NCBI GenBank assembly: GCA_002706585.1
Contig: PALU01000056.1
Coordinates: forward strand, 1-22,572
Length of the DNA: 22,572 bases
DNA from: Rickettsiales bacterium
GTDB taxonomy: Bacteria; Pseudomonadota; Alphaproteobacteria; TMED127
Direction: 5' to 3'
A program made the position numbers and the translations under genes. The notes beneath the pieces are model-generated. The model was given only the letters and a program-made list of their open reading frames with translations, was not told where the DNA came from and ran no database searches. Below, piece by piece: positions 1 through 7,855 of this stretch. How positions within the stretch are numbered: the stretch's first letter is position 1; each line of letters opens with the position of its first letter.

Positions 1-39
1 AATTGGCTTGATTTATGCACTGAAAAAAATTTTAAATAG
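1..39 (+). CDS. Possible C-terminal tail of an upstream gene
   Basis: Frame 1 reads twelve codons (NWLDLCTEKNFK) and then TAG at 37-39. Their composition is like the neighbouring proteins, and an upstream + strand gene ending here would fit the dense packing. The fragment is too short to identify, and an open frame of this length at a window edge could be chance. Bases 40-90, before the next ATG, are almost pure A/T and hold no convincing hairpin or promoter. Confidence 0.3.
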   Translation, partial: NWLDLCTEKNFK

Positions 40-90
40 ATAACGTATTTTAATAATTAAAATTTATTTTATAAAGTTTAATTAATAATC

Positions 91-1263
91 ATGAAGAAAA
101 ACTGTCCGATTTGTTCAAATAAAACAAATTTGTTTTTAGAGAAAAAAAAACAACCAACAAAAATATTTCCTACTAGTAATCTTATAGGATTAAAAAAAAA
201 AGATCTTAATATTTATTTTTGTAAAAAATGTCAGTATGGATTTCAATATCCTTTTCCAACAAATAAGCAAATTGATAACTTCTACCTTGAAGAACAAGAT
301 GAGTATGTTTCTTTAATCGAAAAACCAGAAATTGGAATTGATCAAGAAATTGAAAAGATTAATTTTATCAAGAAGTCAATTATAAAACAATTTTCAAAAA
401 AAAAGGAAAAATTAAGAATTGTAGAAGTGGGCGGCTTTGATGGTTTTTGTATAAAAAATATATTCAACCCAAAAAAATCTGAAAAGATATTAATTGAGCC
501 AAATAAAAAAGGTTGCAAAATTGCAAAAAAAAATGGCTTAAATACAATTAATTCATATTTAAATACCAATATAGCAAAAAATTATAAAAATCACTTTGAT
601 ATTGTAATATGTAAGCACGCTATAGAACATGTTAAAAATGTTAAATTATTTTCAAAGAATTTAATAAGTCTATTAAATAAAGATGGATTATTATTTTTGG
701 AAACGCCAGATTTAGATAGAGTTGTTAAAAAAGGTTTAACTAGAGTTTTTATTTTGCAACATTTACATTATCTTTCAAAAAAAACTCTTGAAATATTATT
801 TGATTCGTTAAATTTGAAAAGTTTCCAGAATAATATTGTTGAAGATACATCTAGTATTTTGTTATTTCAAAAAAAAAATAAACAAAATATTAAAAAATTT
901 AGAAGACTTAATATTTCAATAAATCTCTTTAAAAAATCTTTAAATAACCAAAAAAAAAATTTACAAAATTTTATTAAAAAAAACTCTAAAAAAAACATTT
1001 ACATTTATGGAGCCAGTTCTGTGGTAAATGATATTTTTTCAACCTATAGAGTTCGAAGAGAAAAAATTTCTGCTATAATAGATAGTGATAAAAACAAAGA
1101 AAAAAAAAGACTTCCTATTGTGAAAAATTTACCTATCTATCACATTAAAAATAATAAATTAGACAAAAAATCAGCTATTATAATTTCAACTGTAGACAAA
1201 AGGGCTGTAAAAAAAATTTTAAAAGATAATAATTTTAGATCTAATATATTTAGTTTTTATTAA
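91..1263 (+). CDS. Zinc-binding class I SAM methyltransferase, sugar C-methyltransferase type
   Basis: A 390-residue protein with the three-part layout of NDP-sugar C-methyltransferases. The N-terminus carries a zinc-ribbon-like pair of CxxC motifs (C5/C8 and C44/C47). A Rossmann SAM-binding core follows, with motif I VEVGGFDGFC at 111-120 and an HAIEHV stretch downstream. The C-terminal part has a second nucleotide-binding-like fold starting at IYIYGAS. Family members methylate a carbon of a nucleotide-linked keto-deoxysugar or act on related substrates, so a surface-sugar role is likely; the substrate cannot be read from the sequence. The start is ATG with no strong Shine-Dalgarno. The stop codon directly abuts the stop of the convergent permease gene, leaving no intergenic base. 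Family assignment is confident, specificity is not. Confidence 0.82.
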   Translation: MKKNCPICSNKTNLFLEKKKQPTKIFPTSNLIGLKKKDLNIYFCKKCQYGFQYPFPTNKQIDNFYLEEQDEYVSLIEKPEIGIDQEIEKINFIKKSIIKQFSKKKEKLRIVEVGGFDGFCIKNIFNPKKSEKILIEPNKKGCKIAKKNGLNTINSYLNTNIAKNYKNHFDIVICKHAIEHVKNVKLFSKNLISLLNKDGLLFLETPDLDRVVKKGLTRVFILQHLHYLSKKTLEILFDSLNLKSFQNNIVEDTSSILLFQKKNKQNIKKFRRLNISINLFKKSLNNQKKNLQNFIKKNSKKNIYIYGASSVVNDIFSTYRVRREKISAIIDSDKNKEKKRLPIVKNLPIYHIKNNKLDKKSAIIISTVDKRAVKKILKDNNFRSNIFSFY

Positions 1264-2001
1264 TTATTCGTTGAAAACTAAAAAAAAACACGCAATTAAA
1301 CTTAATATACTTATTAAATTTTTAAATTTATTTTCATTAATATAGTTTACAATAAAATTACCAAACGCAACGCCTATTGGAATTATAACACACAGAAATG
1401 TATAATTTAAACTATTAACATCAAAAATAAAAAAAAAATTAAAAATAAGAAATTGAAATAAAGCTAAGAAGAAATAAAAAAAAGTAATACTATATCTAGA
1501 ATTACTTTTTTTTAAATGTGAAGACATGAATAAAGAAAGCAGCGTTCCACCTGAATTCGTAACGCCGTGAATAATACCAGTCAAAGATAGAAACAATACT
1601 TTAATTTGAAAATTTATTTTTGAAATAAAAATTTTACTATTAGCTAAGATTAATGAAATTATTATTATAAAAGATACTAGTATTTTAAAATTAATTTGAT
1701 TTTGAAATAATTGAAGAAAATAAATCCCCACAAATATTGAGGGCACACATACAAAAAAAAAGAGATTTTTCGTGTTGGAATTAATTTTCATTTTTAATTT
1801 TTTTTTATTAAGTTTAAAAAAAATTAAATTAATCATACTTGTTATAATAGAAATTGGTAACAGCAAGGAAAGAATATCAGTTATATTATAGTCAATAATT
1901 AACAAAAATGGAGTTCCTATTACTAAAATTCCAACACCAGCTATAGATTGGATAATTACCAAAAAAAATAAGACAAATGAAATAATGTTAATATCGAACA
2001 T
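1264..2001 (-). CDS. TauE/SafE-family membrane permease
   Basis: A 245-residue, strongly hydrophobic protein with about seven to eight predicted membrane spans. The N-terminal stretch around residues 8-35 contains the glycine-rich IAGVGILVIGTPFLL, and a second repeat near the middle contains GIIHGVTNSGGTLLSLFMS. Such paired Gly-rich half-repeats typify the TauE/SafE (DUF81) exporters, some of which move sulfite or sulfoacetate out of the cell; many members are uncharacterised. Length is normal for the family. It is transcribed divergently from the kinase-like gene at 2058 and convergently with the methyltransferase. Proximity to an APS-kinase-like and a sulfotransferase-like gene makes a sulfur role tempting, but nothing in the protein fixes the substrate. 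Confidence 0.75.
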   Translation of the reverse strand: MFDINIISFVLFFLVIIQSIAGVGILVIGTPFLLIIDYNITDILSLLLPISIITSMINLIFFKLNKKKLKMKINSNTKNLFFFVCVPSIFVGIYFLQLFQNQINFKILVSFIIIISLILANSKIFISKINFQIKVLFLSLTGIIHGVTNSGGTLLSLFMSSHLKKSNSRYSITFFYFFLALFQFLIFNFFFIFDVNSLNYTFLCVIIPIGVAFGNFIVNYINENKFKNLISILSLIACFFLVFNE

Positions 2002-2057
2002 TTAAAAGATTTACTACTATACTTTTTAATAATTTTAAATATAAAGAAAAAATTTTG
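2002..2057. promoter_or_regulatory. Short divergent intergenic region, probable promoters
   Basis: This 56-base spacer separates the divergent permease (minus) and kinase-like (plus) genes and so should hold promoters for both. A TATACT-like -10 candidate can be read on the + strand, but no good -35 partner is visible in such A/T-rich sequence. The assignment rests mainly on gene orientation. Confidence 0.3.
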
Positions 2058-2585
2058 ATGAAAAAAATTTTTATGAGTAGAATTGTTTGGCTAACAGGTC
2101 TATCTGGCTCAGGAAAAACTACCATAGCAAAAAAATTACAAAAAAAACTTAAAGCAAAAAACTTTAAAATTAAAGTAATTGATGGAGATACATTTAGAAA
2201 AAAAACTAAAAATCTTAAAAATTTTTCAAAAAAAAATATTATTCAAAATAATAATCTAATTATAGATTATATAAAAATTATTTTCAAAAATTATGATTAT
2301 TTGATTGTTTCGGTTATATCTCCATTGCAGCAAACAAGGCTAAGAGCAAAAAATATTTTCGGAAAAAATTATCACGAAGTTTTAGTAAAGTGTGGTATTC
2401 GTGAGTTAATAAAAAGAGATACAAAAGGGCTTTATAAATTAGCTATAGAAAAAAAAATAGATAATCTAATTGGCTATAAATCAAAAATATCTTATGAAAA
2501 TTCAAAATATAGAATAATCTCTATTAATACAAAAAAACTAAACCTAAAAGACTCTGTTAATAAAATTATAAAAAATATAATTTGA
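2058..2585 (+). CDS. APS kinase (CysC)-like P-loop kinase, substrate uncertain
   Basis: A 175-residue protein; adenylylsulfate kinases are about 200. It keeps the ATP-site features of the family: P-loop GLSGSGKT at 14-21, the DGD motif after strand 2, an ISP...R motif, and RDTKGLYK corresponding to the family's DPKGLYKKA. The parts that contact APS in CysC look degraded: the DRxENIRR-type helix reads KKNIIQN and the NFTG[IV] stretch reads NLIGY. This suggests phosphorylation of a different nucleotide-linked substrate. In Campylobacter jejuni the CysC homologue Cj1415 phosphorylates CDP-amidate, so such a change has precedent. ATG at 2058 is chosen; a TTG directly before it and an ATG at 2073 are alternatives. 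The adenylyl/cytidylyltransferase gene follows after 3 bases. Confidence 0.8.
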   Translation: MKKIFMSRIVWLTGLSGSGKTTIAKKLQKKLKAKNFKIKVIDGDTFRKKTKNLKNFSKKNIIQNNNLIIDYIKIIFKNYDYLIVSVISPLQQTRLRAKNIFGKNYHEVLVKCGIRELIKRDTKGLYKLAIEKKIDNLIGYKSKISYENSKYRIISINTKKLNLKDSVNKIIKNII

Positions 2586-2588
2586 AAT

Positions 2589-2945
2589 ATGAATAAATTT
2601 AATTGGAGAAAAAAAACAGCTATTTTTATTGGAAGATTTCAGCCATTCCATGAAGGTCATAAAAAAATTTTTTTAAAGGCATTAAAAAAAAACAATCAAG
2701 TTTGTATTCTAGTGATGGACTCATATAAATTTAATAAAAAAAACCCTTACAAATTTAATTATGTAAAAAAAAAAATTAAAATATCTCTTAAAGATTACAA
2801 AAATAAGTTCATTATAATTAAAATTCCAGTTGTATCAGAGGTTGTTTATGGAAGAAAAGTTGGATACAAAATTCGAAAAATAAAACTAGCAAAAAATATA
2901 GAAAATATTTCAGCAACTAAAATAAGAAAAAAAAAATATAAATAA
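2589..2945 (+). CDS. Small HxGH-type nucleotidyltransferase (cytidylyltransferase-like fold)
   Basis: A 118-residue protein beginning with the classic nucleotidyltransferase alpha-phosphodiesterase signature GRFQPFHEGH at 15-24 (HxGH = H21, G23, H24). It ends with ISATKIRK, matching the ISxTxxR signature. The GRFQPFH form is shared with NMN adenylyltransferases (NadM), while the small size is closer to TagD-type glycerol-3-phosphate cytidylyltransferases. Family enzymes join a phosphorylated small molecule to NMP from ATP or CTP and release pyrophosphate. It is shorter than most members but is a complete frame. It lies between the CysC-like kinase and the pyruvate-kinase-like gene (stop/start overlap TAATG), so all three probably act in one route. 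The substrate is unknown. Confidence 0.75.
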   Translation: MNKFNWRKKTAIFIGRFQPFHEGHKKIFLKALKKNNQVCILVMDSYKFNKKNPYKFNYVKKKIKISLKDYKNKFIIIKIPVVSEVVYGRKVGYKIRKIKLAKNIENISATKIRKKKYK

Positions 2946-3961
2946 TGAAAAAAAAAATAATTTGTACTATTGGCCCATCCTCGTCGAATAAAGTAGTTTT
3001 GTCGGGCCTAAAAAATAATGGTGTAGACATATTTAGAATTAACTTATCGCATACAAGTTTAGAACAACTTTCAGGCAAAATAAATCTACTAAAAAAAAAT
3101 AAAATTAAAAATATATGTATAGATACCGAAGGTGCTCAAGTTAGAACTACAAAAGTAAAAAAGAAAATATTTTTCAGAAAAAATAAAAAATTAAAAATTT
3201 ATATTAAAGATAATTATTCAAACAAAAATAACATTTATCTATATCCAAATTTTAATCTAATGTCAGTTAAAGTTGATAGCAAAATTTTTATTGGATTTGA
3301 TAATCTAGAAATAAAAGTTTTACAAAAAAATATAAAAGAAAAATTTCTAATTGGAAAAGTTACCAATAATGGATTATTAGAATCAAATAAATCAGTTCAT
3401 TTCAACTGCAATATAAATATGCCTCCACTTACAGAAAAAGATATAGCTGCTATAAAATATTCTATTAAAAAGGGTATTAAAATTTTTGCAATGTCCTTTG
3501 TAAATAATCAAAAAGATTTAGAGAAGATTAGAGAATTAGTTGGCAAAAAGTCTTTTTTAATATCAAAAATAGAAACTGATAATGCGATTAAAAATTTAAA
3601 AAGTATTTTGAAAAAATCCAATGCTCTATTGATTGATAGGGGTGATTTATCAAGATATGTTAAGATTGAAAAAATACCTTTGGCTCAAAGGTATATTTGT
3701 AATATTGCAAAACAAAATAAAATTCCTGTTTATGTTGCAACAAATTTACTTGAAAGTATGGTAAAAAATATTCAACCAACTAGAGCAGAAAGTAATGATA
3801 TTTTTACTACTTTAGAAAATGGAGCCGATGGTTTGGTCTTAGCAGCTGAGTCCGCAATAGGAAATTATCCAATTCTTGCAGCCAAGTTTTTAAAAGATTG
3901 TATAAATGTCTTTTCTCATAAGAAAAAAATTTCAAAAAAAAATTTATATTTATTTAATTAA
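2945..3961 (+). CDS. Pyruvate-kinase-like protein lacking the C-terminal domain
   Basis: A 338-residue protein; pyruvate kinases usually have about 470 or more. It contains the A and B domains and stops where the C-terminal allosteric domain would begin. Active-site motifs are kept: CTIGPSS at 7-13, RINLSH (R31, N33, S35), the DT pair D60-T61, SKIE with K208 and E210, RGDL with D234, ATNLLESM with T266, and PTRAES. Some normally invariant surroundings differ: DTKGPEIRT reads DTEGAQVRT and ARGDLG reads DRGDLS. The chemistry (phosphoryl transfer to or from an enolate) is probably retained, but position in a glycan region and pairing with the two preceding genes argue against a glycolytic role. 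A phospho-donor or hydroxyacid-phosphorylating function is speculative. Its 3' end overlaps the convergent sulfotransferase-like gene by 12 bases. Confidence 0.8.
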   Translation: MKKKIICTIGPSSSNKVVLSGLKNNGVDIFRINLSHTSLEQLSGKINLLKKNKIKNICIDTEGAQVRTTKVKKKIFFRKNKKLKIYIKDNYSNKNNIYLYPNFNLMSVKVDSKIFIGFDNLEIKVLQKNIKEKFLIGKVTNNGLLESNKSVHFNCNINMPPLTEKDIAAIKYSIKKGIKIFAMSFVNNQKDLEKIRELVGKKSFLISKIETDNAIKNLKSILKKSNALLIDRGDLSRYVKIEKIPLAQRYICNIAKQNKIPVYVATNLLESMVKNIQPTRAESNDIFTTLENGADGLVLAAESAIGNYPILAAKFLKDCINVFSHKKKISKKNLYLFN

Positions 3962-4912
3962 ACCATAAACATCTTTATTAAAAGATTTGTTCATTCTATA
4001 AATTTTGTATGCTGTTTCTTTTTTTAATTTTGATATTATAAATTTCTTCTTTTGTAATTGTTTTTTCTTATCAATAATTTTTGGGCAACTTTCTAGCTTG
4101 AGAATTCTTTTTGTATGGGATGTAGATTTAGTATTAAGAAATTTACAAATTTTTTTAATTTCTATATTAGAGTTTTGAACTATGTTTTCATACGTAGTTG
4201 TATAAATTTTTCTATATAATTTTGTATTTTTATGATTTTTTAAAGATTTTTTTATAAGTTTTAAAACGATTTGAGCGCACTTTTCAACCTCATTCATTTT
4301 TATCCATTTCTTTTCATATCCAGCTACGTAATATGGACATAGAACATTTTTATATTTCAAAAGTATATCAAAAGAAGAAGGATCATTGTTATATCTATGC
4401 CCCAAACCTCTTTTGTACCAAGAAAATATCATATCGTAAGGACTCCTATAAATCTGTATCATTTTGTAATCAAAGTTTAATTCATTGAAAAATTTAAAAT
4501 TTGTCATTACATCATGAGTCATAAAGATAAAATAATTTTTATTTTTTGCTAAATTTTTAAAAACCTTTGAACCCTCTTCACTTTTTGCTCTTTTTTCATA
4601 AATTTGAGATTTCTTGAAATTTTTTACTGAAGTTAAATCTGTACTTCTATAATTTTGATTTCTTCCAATCATTTTATTATATGCTATTTGATTGATTATT
4701 TGGTTCACAAAAGAGGCAGCAAAATCTTTTTTTATTTTTTTTAAGCTCATGCCTGCGAGCGTATATTCCAAAAACTCTGAAAACTCAACTTGCTCAAAAT
4801 TTTTGAGAGATGTTACTATTTTTGAAGTTAGCATTTTGCCAGTTCTACCTATACCATCTACGAATAGTAGTTTTTTTATTTGTTGTTTATGATGATGACA
4901 CTTGATTTTCAT
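3950..4912 (-). CDS. Sulfotransferase-like protein
   Basis: A 320-residue protein with the two signatures of PAPS-dependent sulfotransferases in recognisable but divergent form. A P-loop-like 5'-phosphosulfate motif lies in FVDGIGRTGKMLTSK (17-31), and a 3'-phosphate-binding motif is MIQIYRSPYDMIFSWYKRG, with the typical Arg (R156) and Ser (S164). Family members move sulfate from PAPS to hydroxyls or amines of glycans. No ATP sulfurylase or convincing APS kinase is visible here, so the donor would have to come from elsewhere, or be a different 3'-phosphonucleotide such as a product of the nearby kinase trio. ATG start; 35 bases downstream of the preceding methyltransferase-fold gene on the same strand. 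The N-terminus contains a run of three His of no known role. Confidence 0.65.
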   Translation of the reverse strand: MKIKCHHHKQQIKKLLFVDGIGRTGKMLTSKIVTSLKNFEQVEFSEFLEYTLAGMSLKKIKKDFAASFVNQIINQIAYNKMIGRNQNYRSTDLTSVKNFKKSQIYEKRAKSEEGSKVFKNLAKNKNYFIFMTHDVMTNFKFFNELNFDYKMIQIYRSPYDMIFSWYKRGLGHRYNNDPSSFDILLKYKNVLCPYYVAGYEKKWIKMNEVEKCAQIVLKLIKKSLKNHKNTKLYRKIYTTTYENIVQNSNIEIKKICKFLNTKSTSHTKRILKLESCPKIIDKKKQLQKKKFIISKLKKETAYKIYRMNKSFNKDVYGLIK

Positions 4913-4947
4913 AATAATTCTAATTTTCTATAATAGGACGTCTTTTA

Positions 4948-5751
4948 TTATTTTCTAGTTGATTTTTTAAAGATATTTTTAAAATAAAAACTTAGCTGTT
5001 TTGAATTATATTTTCCTAAAGTAGATTCTTTTAAGTAGAATAAATGTTGATCATTTAGTTTATCATAAAGATATTTCCAATCTCTTTGTAAATTTGTTTT
5101 TAAAAATCTAGCATTTGCAGCTCTACCGTCTGTAATTATTATTGTGCCCGGTGTCAAAAAGTGTTCAAATTTCAATATATCACAAGACATGGGCATCATA
5201 TCTTTGTGTTTTAAATTTAAGCCACTCACATTACCTTTAATATTAAATTGATCTGGCCCATCTAAATATATTAAGTCAGGATTGATAAGTGGTAACTTTT
5301 TAAATTGTGTACAAATTCTTCCATTAAAGGAAGTCATTTCCGCCTCGCTATAGTGAAAATTTGTCTTTTCTAATTGTTTTTTAGACAATCTTTTTTTTGC
5401 AATATTTAAATACTTTTTTTCATTATCTAAACAATGAAGTTCAAAAGGGTTGTTTCTTCTTAACTTTCTAATTTTAACAGAATATTTATTTTTATTAATT
5501 TCCAAAGCATTCGCAAAGACTAAAGATGACCATCCAGTCCCAAATTCAAGAACTGTTGTTCTTTTGTATTTTAACGTATATTGATGAAGCAAATATAGAT
5601 CTCTTAATTCTGGTTTGTATGCACCACTAACTTTCATTTCATTAACAAATCTATCTCTTTTTTTTGAAGGTTTTAATAAAATACTCAATCCACATGATTT
5701 AAAATATTGAACTAATTTTTTTTCATCAGGTACTTGGATAGGTCTAAACAT
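4948..5751 (-). CDS. SAM-methyltransferase-fold protein of unknown substrate
   Basis: A 267-residue protein with a Rossmann methyltransferase-like core. Motif I reads VLEFGTGWSSLVFA, an acidic strand-2 end is in LHCLDNEKKYL, and a strand-4/5 region reads LIYLDGPDQF followed by GTIIITDGRA. The LDGP...ITDGR pattern is seen in O-methyltransferase-like proteins of polysaccharide loci. Neither substrate nor catalysis can be deduced. It starts with ATG at 5751 and precedes the sulfotransferase-like gene on the same strand, so the two may be co-transcribed and modify the same glycan. The name methyltransferase describes the fold rather than a proven activity. Confidence 0.6.
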   Translation of the reverse strand: MFRPIQVPDEKKLVQYFKSCGLSILLKPSKKRDRFVNEMKVSGAYKPELRDLYLLHQYTLKYKRTTVLEFGTGWSSLVFANALEINKNKYSVKIRKLRRNNPFELHCLDNEKKYLNIAKKRLSKKQLEKTNFHYSEAEMTSFNGRICTQFKKLPLINPDLIYLDGPDQFNIKGNVSGLNLKHKDMMPMSCDILKFEHFLTPGTIIITDGRAANARFLKTNLQRDWKYLYDKLNDQHLFYLKESTLGKYNSKQLSFYFKNIFKKSTRK

Positions 5752-5807
5752 AAATTTATTTAATTTAAATTCTTTTATAGTAAAATTTAGTCAATTAAAA
5801 CAAAAAT
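5752..5807 (-). promoter_or_regulatory. Candidate promoter region upstream of the 5751 gene
   Basis: This spacer lies between the aminotransferase stop and the next minus-strand ATG. On the minus strand it holds TATAAA at 5779-5774, a possible -10, with only a weak TTGTTT-like -35 upstream. The sequence is nearly all A/T, so chance matches are likely. No hairpin terminator for the upstream operon is visible. Confidence 0.25.
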
Positions 5808-7140
5808 TTATTTTGTAAGTCTATGAAAACCCATTTGCTTAACTGGTCCTTCCAAATGGTTTTTTAATTTTCCTTTTTTTTCTAAAAAAGATATTTTTTT
5901 GAATACTTTTTCACATGCTTTTTTATAAATTTTTAAACTCTTATTATCATGTTTTAAATTTGCATAACATCTGTCGGAGGCTAAAATATTAAGTTTTAAC
6001 ATTTCTTGATTAAAAAATGTAATTGTATGAGGCCAATTTTTTGTTTTTAGTTTGAAAGAAGCTAATGGATTAATTCCATAAATTTCAATGTCTAAATTAT
6101 TTTTTTTTGCAGCTTCACTCCAAATCTTTTTTATCTTGATACCAATATTATTTAATTTTGAACCTAGTTTAAGTTTTTTATGCTTTTTAATGAATTCAAG
6201 TGCACAAGCAGGCCCTATTCTCTCTGACCAAAAAGAACTACTTATGAATGAATTAAGTGCTAAAGATAAAATTTTTTTTTTACCAACTATTGCGCCCATT
6301 GGAATACCGTTAGCAATTGTTTTTCCATAAACAACAATGTCAGGATTTACTCCAAGTTTTTGATGAGCTCCACCCGTGTTTATTCTCCATCCAGATGTGA
6401 TTTCATCAAAAATTAAAACACAATTATTTTTATTTGCTATTTTTCTAAGTTCTATAATAAATTTTTTGTCTGCATAACTTTCTCTACAGGGCTCAAGTAT
6501 TATAGCAGCACAACTTTTTGCTTTCTTTCTTACAACATTATCTAAATCATCCCAATTATTAAATTTAAAAGGTATTACGCTTCCCTTTAGGCCTTTAGGA
6601 ACTCCTAATGGCTCTAAGCCAGGCAATAAATGTTCATTTAATTTTTTTTTTTGAAGATAAATTTGCAGATAAATACCAGTCATGCCAACCGTGATAACCA
6701 CAAAATAAAATTTTATCTTTTTTTGTATATGCTCTACTTAATCTAGCAGCTATTGACATTGTTTCTCCGCCAGTACGACAAAATTTTACAGATCCAGCCC
6801 ATTTATGAATTTTTAATAGCTCTTCAGCAAGCTCAATATCTTCAGGTGGATTTAAAGTTGTCATTGATCCTGATTTTAGAACTTTAATTGCACGATTGTT
6901 TATGTCTTCATCAGCATATCCTAATACACTTGTCCCTATTCCAACCATTGTAAAATCTAAATATTTCTTTCCGTTTAGATCCCATATATTTATTCCTTTG
7001 GCTTTTGAGTAATAAGTTGGCCATTTTCCACCAGGCAAGTACATTTCGGGCCTTTTACCTAATAAACCGCTTAGACCAGGTATGATTTGATGCGCATAAT
7101 TTTGTAATTTTTTTTTATTATTTTTAATTTTCTTATACAT
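5808..7140 (-). pseudogene. Glutamate-1-semialdehyde-aminomutase-type (class III) PLP aminotransferase, frame interrupted
   Basis: Two adjacent frames together make one protein of the expected size, about 443 residues. The first part runs from ATG 7140 and covers the N-terminal half, including GTSVLGYADEDINN, RTGGETMSIAARLSR and GYHGWHDW, then hits TGA after residue 168. The second part (to 5808) continues with LNEHLLPGLEPLG, ILEPCRE, LIFDEITSGWR and YGKTIANGIPMG, whose Lys is the PLP lysine. The break lies in 11 A on the minus strand (6652-6642). Reading 10 A joins SKKK directly to LNEHLLPG. The cause may be a real mutation, a homopolymer sequencing error, or polymerase slippage that restores frame. 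In this operon, behind a CMP-sugar synthetase, a sugar-transaminating role is likelier than haem synthesis. The gene overlaps the previous one by 8 bases. Confidence 0.8.
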
Positions 7141-7855
7141 TTTGATTTTTTCTTGAATACAAGCTTTTTGCTATAAAGAGATCTGTTTTATCATCGATAT
7201 CAATAGCTCTATCTATTACAAAAGGAAAACATTTTTTTCCTAGATATTCGTTATTAAATATATTTCTAGTATAAATAATATCTAAGTAACCATTTGCTGT
7301 ATAAGATTTCATAAAATTTTGTCTTGGGTTATTTGCACCATCAATAGATTGAGAGGAAATTACTGGTTTAAGTTTATTCTTTTTAATAAAAAATTTTTTA
7401 TGCACTGGTTCATTCATTTCATGGACAGAAACTAAGGAGTCATAATTTTTAAGTTTTTTGAATTTTAATATTGCTTTATCAATTATATTTCTTTTTCTGA
7501 GAGGCGTAGTTGGTCTTAATAATACAATGAATTTTGGTAATTTATTTTCTGTTTTATAAATATTAATTAAAAATTCTTTAATTACTACATAGTCGTTTGC
7601 ATGATCCCTAGATGTTTCTTTGCTTCTTAAAAATGGAACCTCAGCTTCGTATTTTTTACCCTCTAACTTAATATTATTTGAATCTGTAGATAAAAATGTT
7701 CTGTTAATATATTTAGTTTTTTTTGAAATTTTAATAGCATGCGCAACTAAACTAAGTTTTCCAATTTTTTTTAAATTTTTATTTTTAATTCTTTTTGAAC
7801 CAGATCTAGCCGGTATTAGCGACCAAACTTCATTAGAGAATTTAAAATTTGACAT
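7133..7855 (-). CDS. CMP-sugar synthetase, acylneuraminate cytidylyltransferase (NeuA/LegF) family
   Basis: A 240-residue protein, the usual size for single-domain CMP-nonulosonate synthetases. It has the N-terminal CTP-binding signature IPARSGSKRIKNKNL, then FLSTDS, LLRPTTPLRKR and a C-terminal IDIDDKTDL metal/substrate motif. The enzyme uses CTP to activate a nonulosonic-type acid before transfer. ATG at 7855 is chosen: it forms a TGATG junction with the radical SAM stop (1-base overlap), typical of translational coupling. A TTG one codon earlier is less likely. It sits directly after the synthase and radical SAM genes, so its substrate is probably the acid made by that unit. Whether that is a sialic, legionaminic or other ulosonic acid cannot be told. 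Confidence 0.85.
   Translation of the reverse strand: MSNFKFSNEVWSLIPARSGSKRIKNKNLKKIGKLSLVAHAIKISKKTKYINRTFLSTDSNNIKLEGKKYEAEVPFLRSKETSRDHANDYVVIKEFLINIYKTENKLPKFIVLLRPTTPLRKRNIIDKAILKFKKLKNYDSLVSVHEMNEPVHKKFFIKKNKLKPVISSQSIDGANNPRQNFMKSYTANGYLDIIYTRNIFNNEYLGKKCFPFVIDRAIDIDDKTDLFIAKSLYSRKNQNV

Noticed and set aside
5162..5177. Third copy of the operator (TGTTCAAATTTCAATA)
   Set aside because: Only the left half matches; it lies inside a coding region with no promoter nearby, so it is probably chance.
5808..7140. HemL, glutamate-1-semialdehyde aminomutase of haem synthesis
   Set aside because: The gene lies at the end of a CMP-sugar operon and is probably frame-broken; an essential tetrapyrrole enzyme is unlikely here. 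Only the fold family matches.
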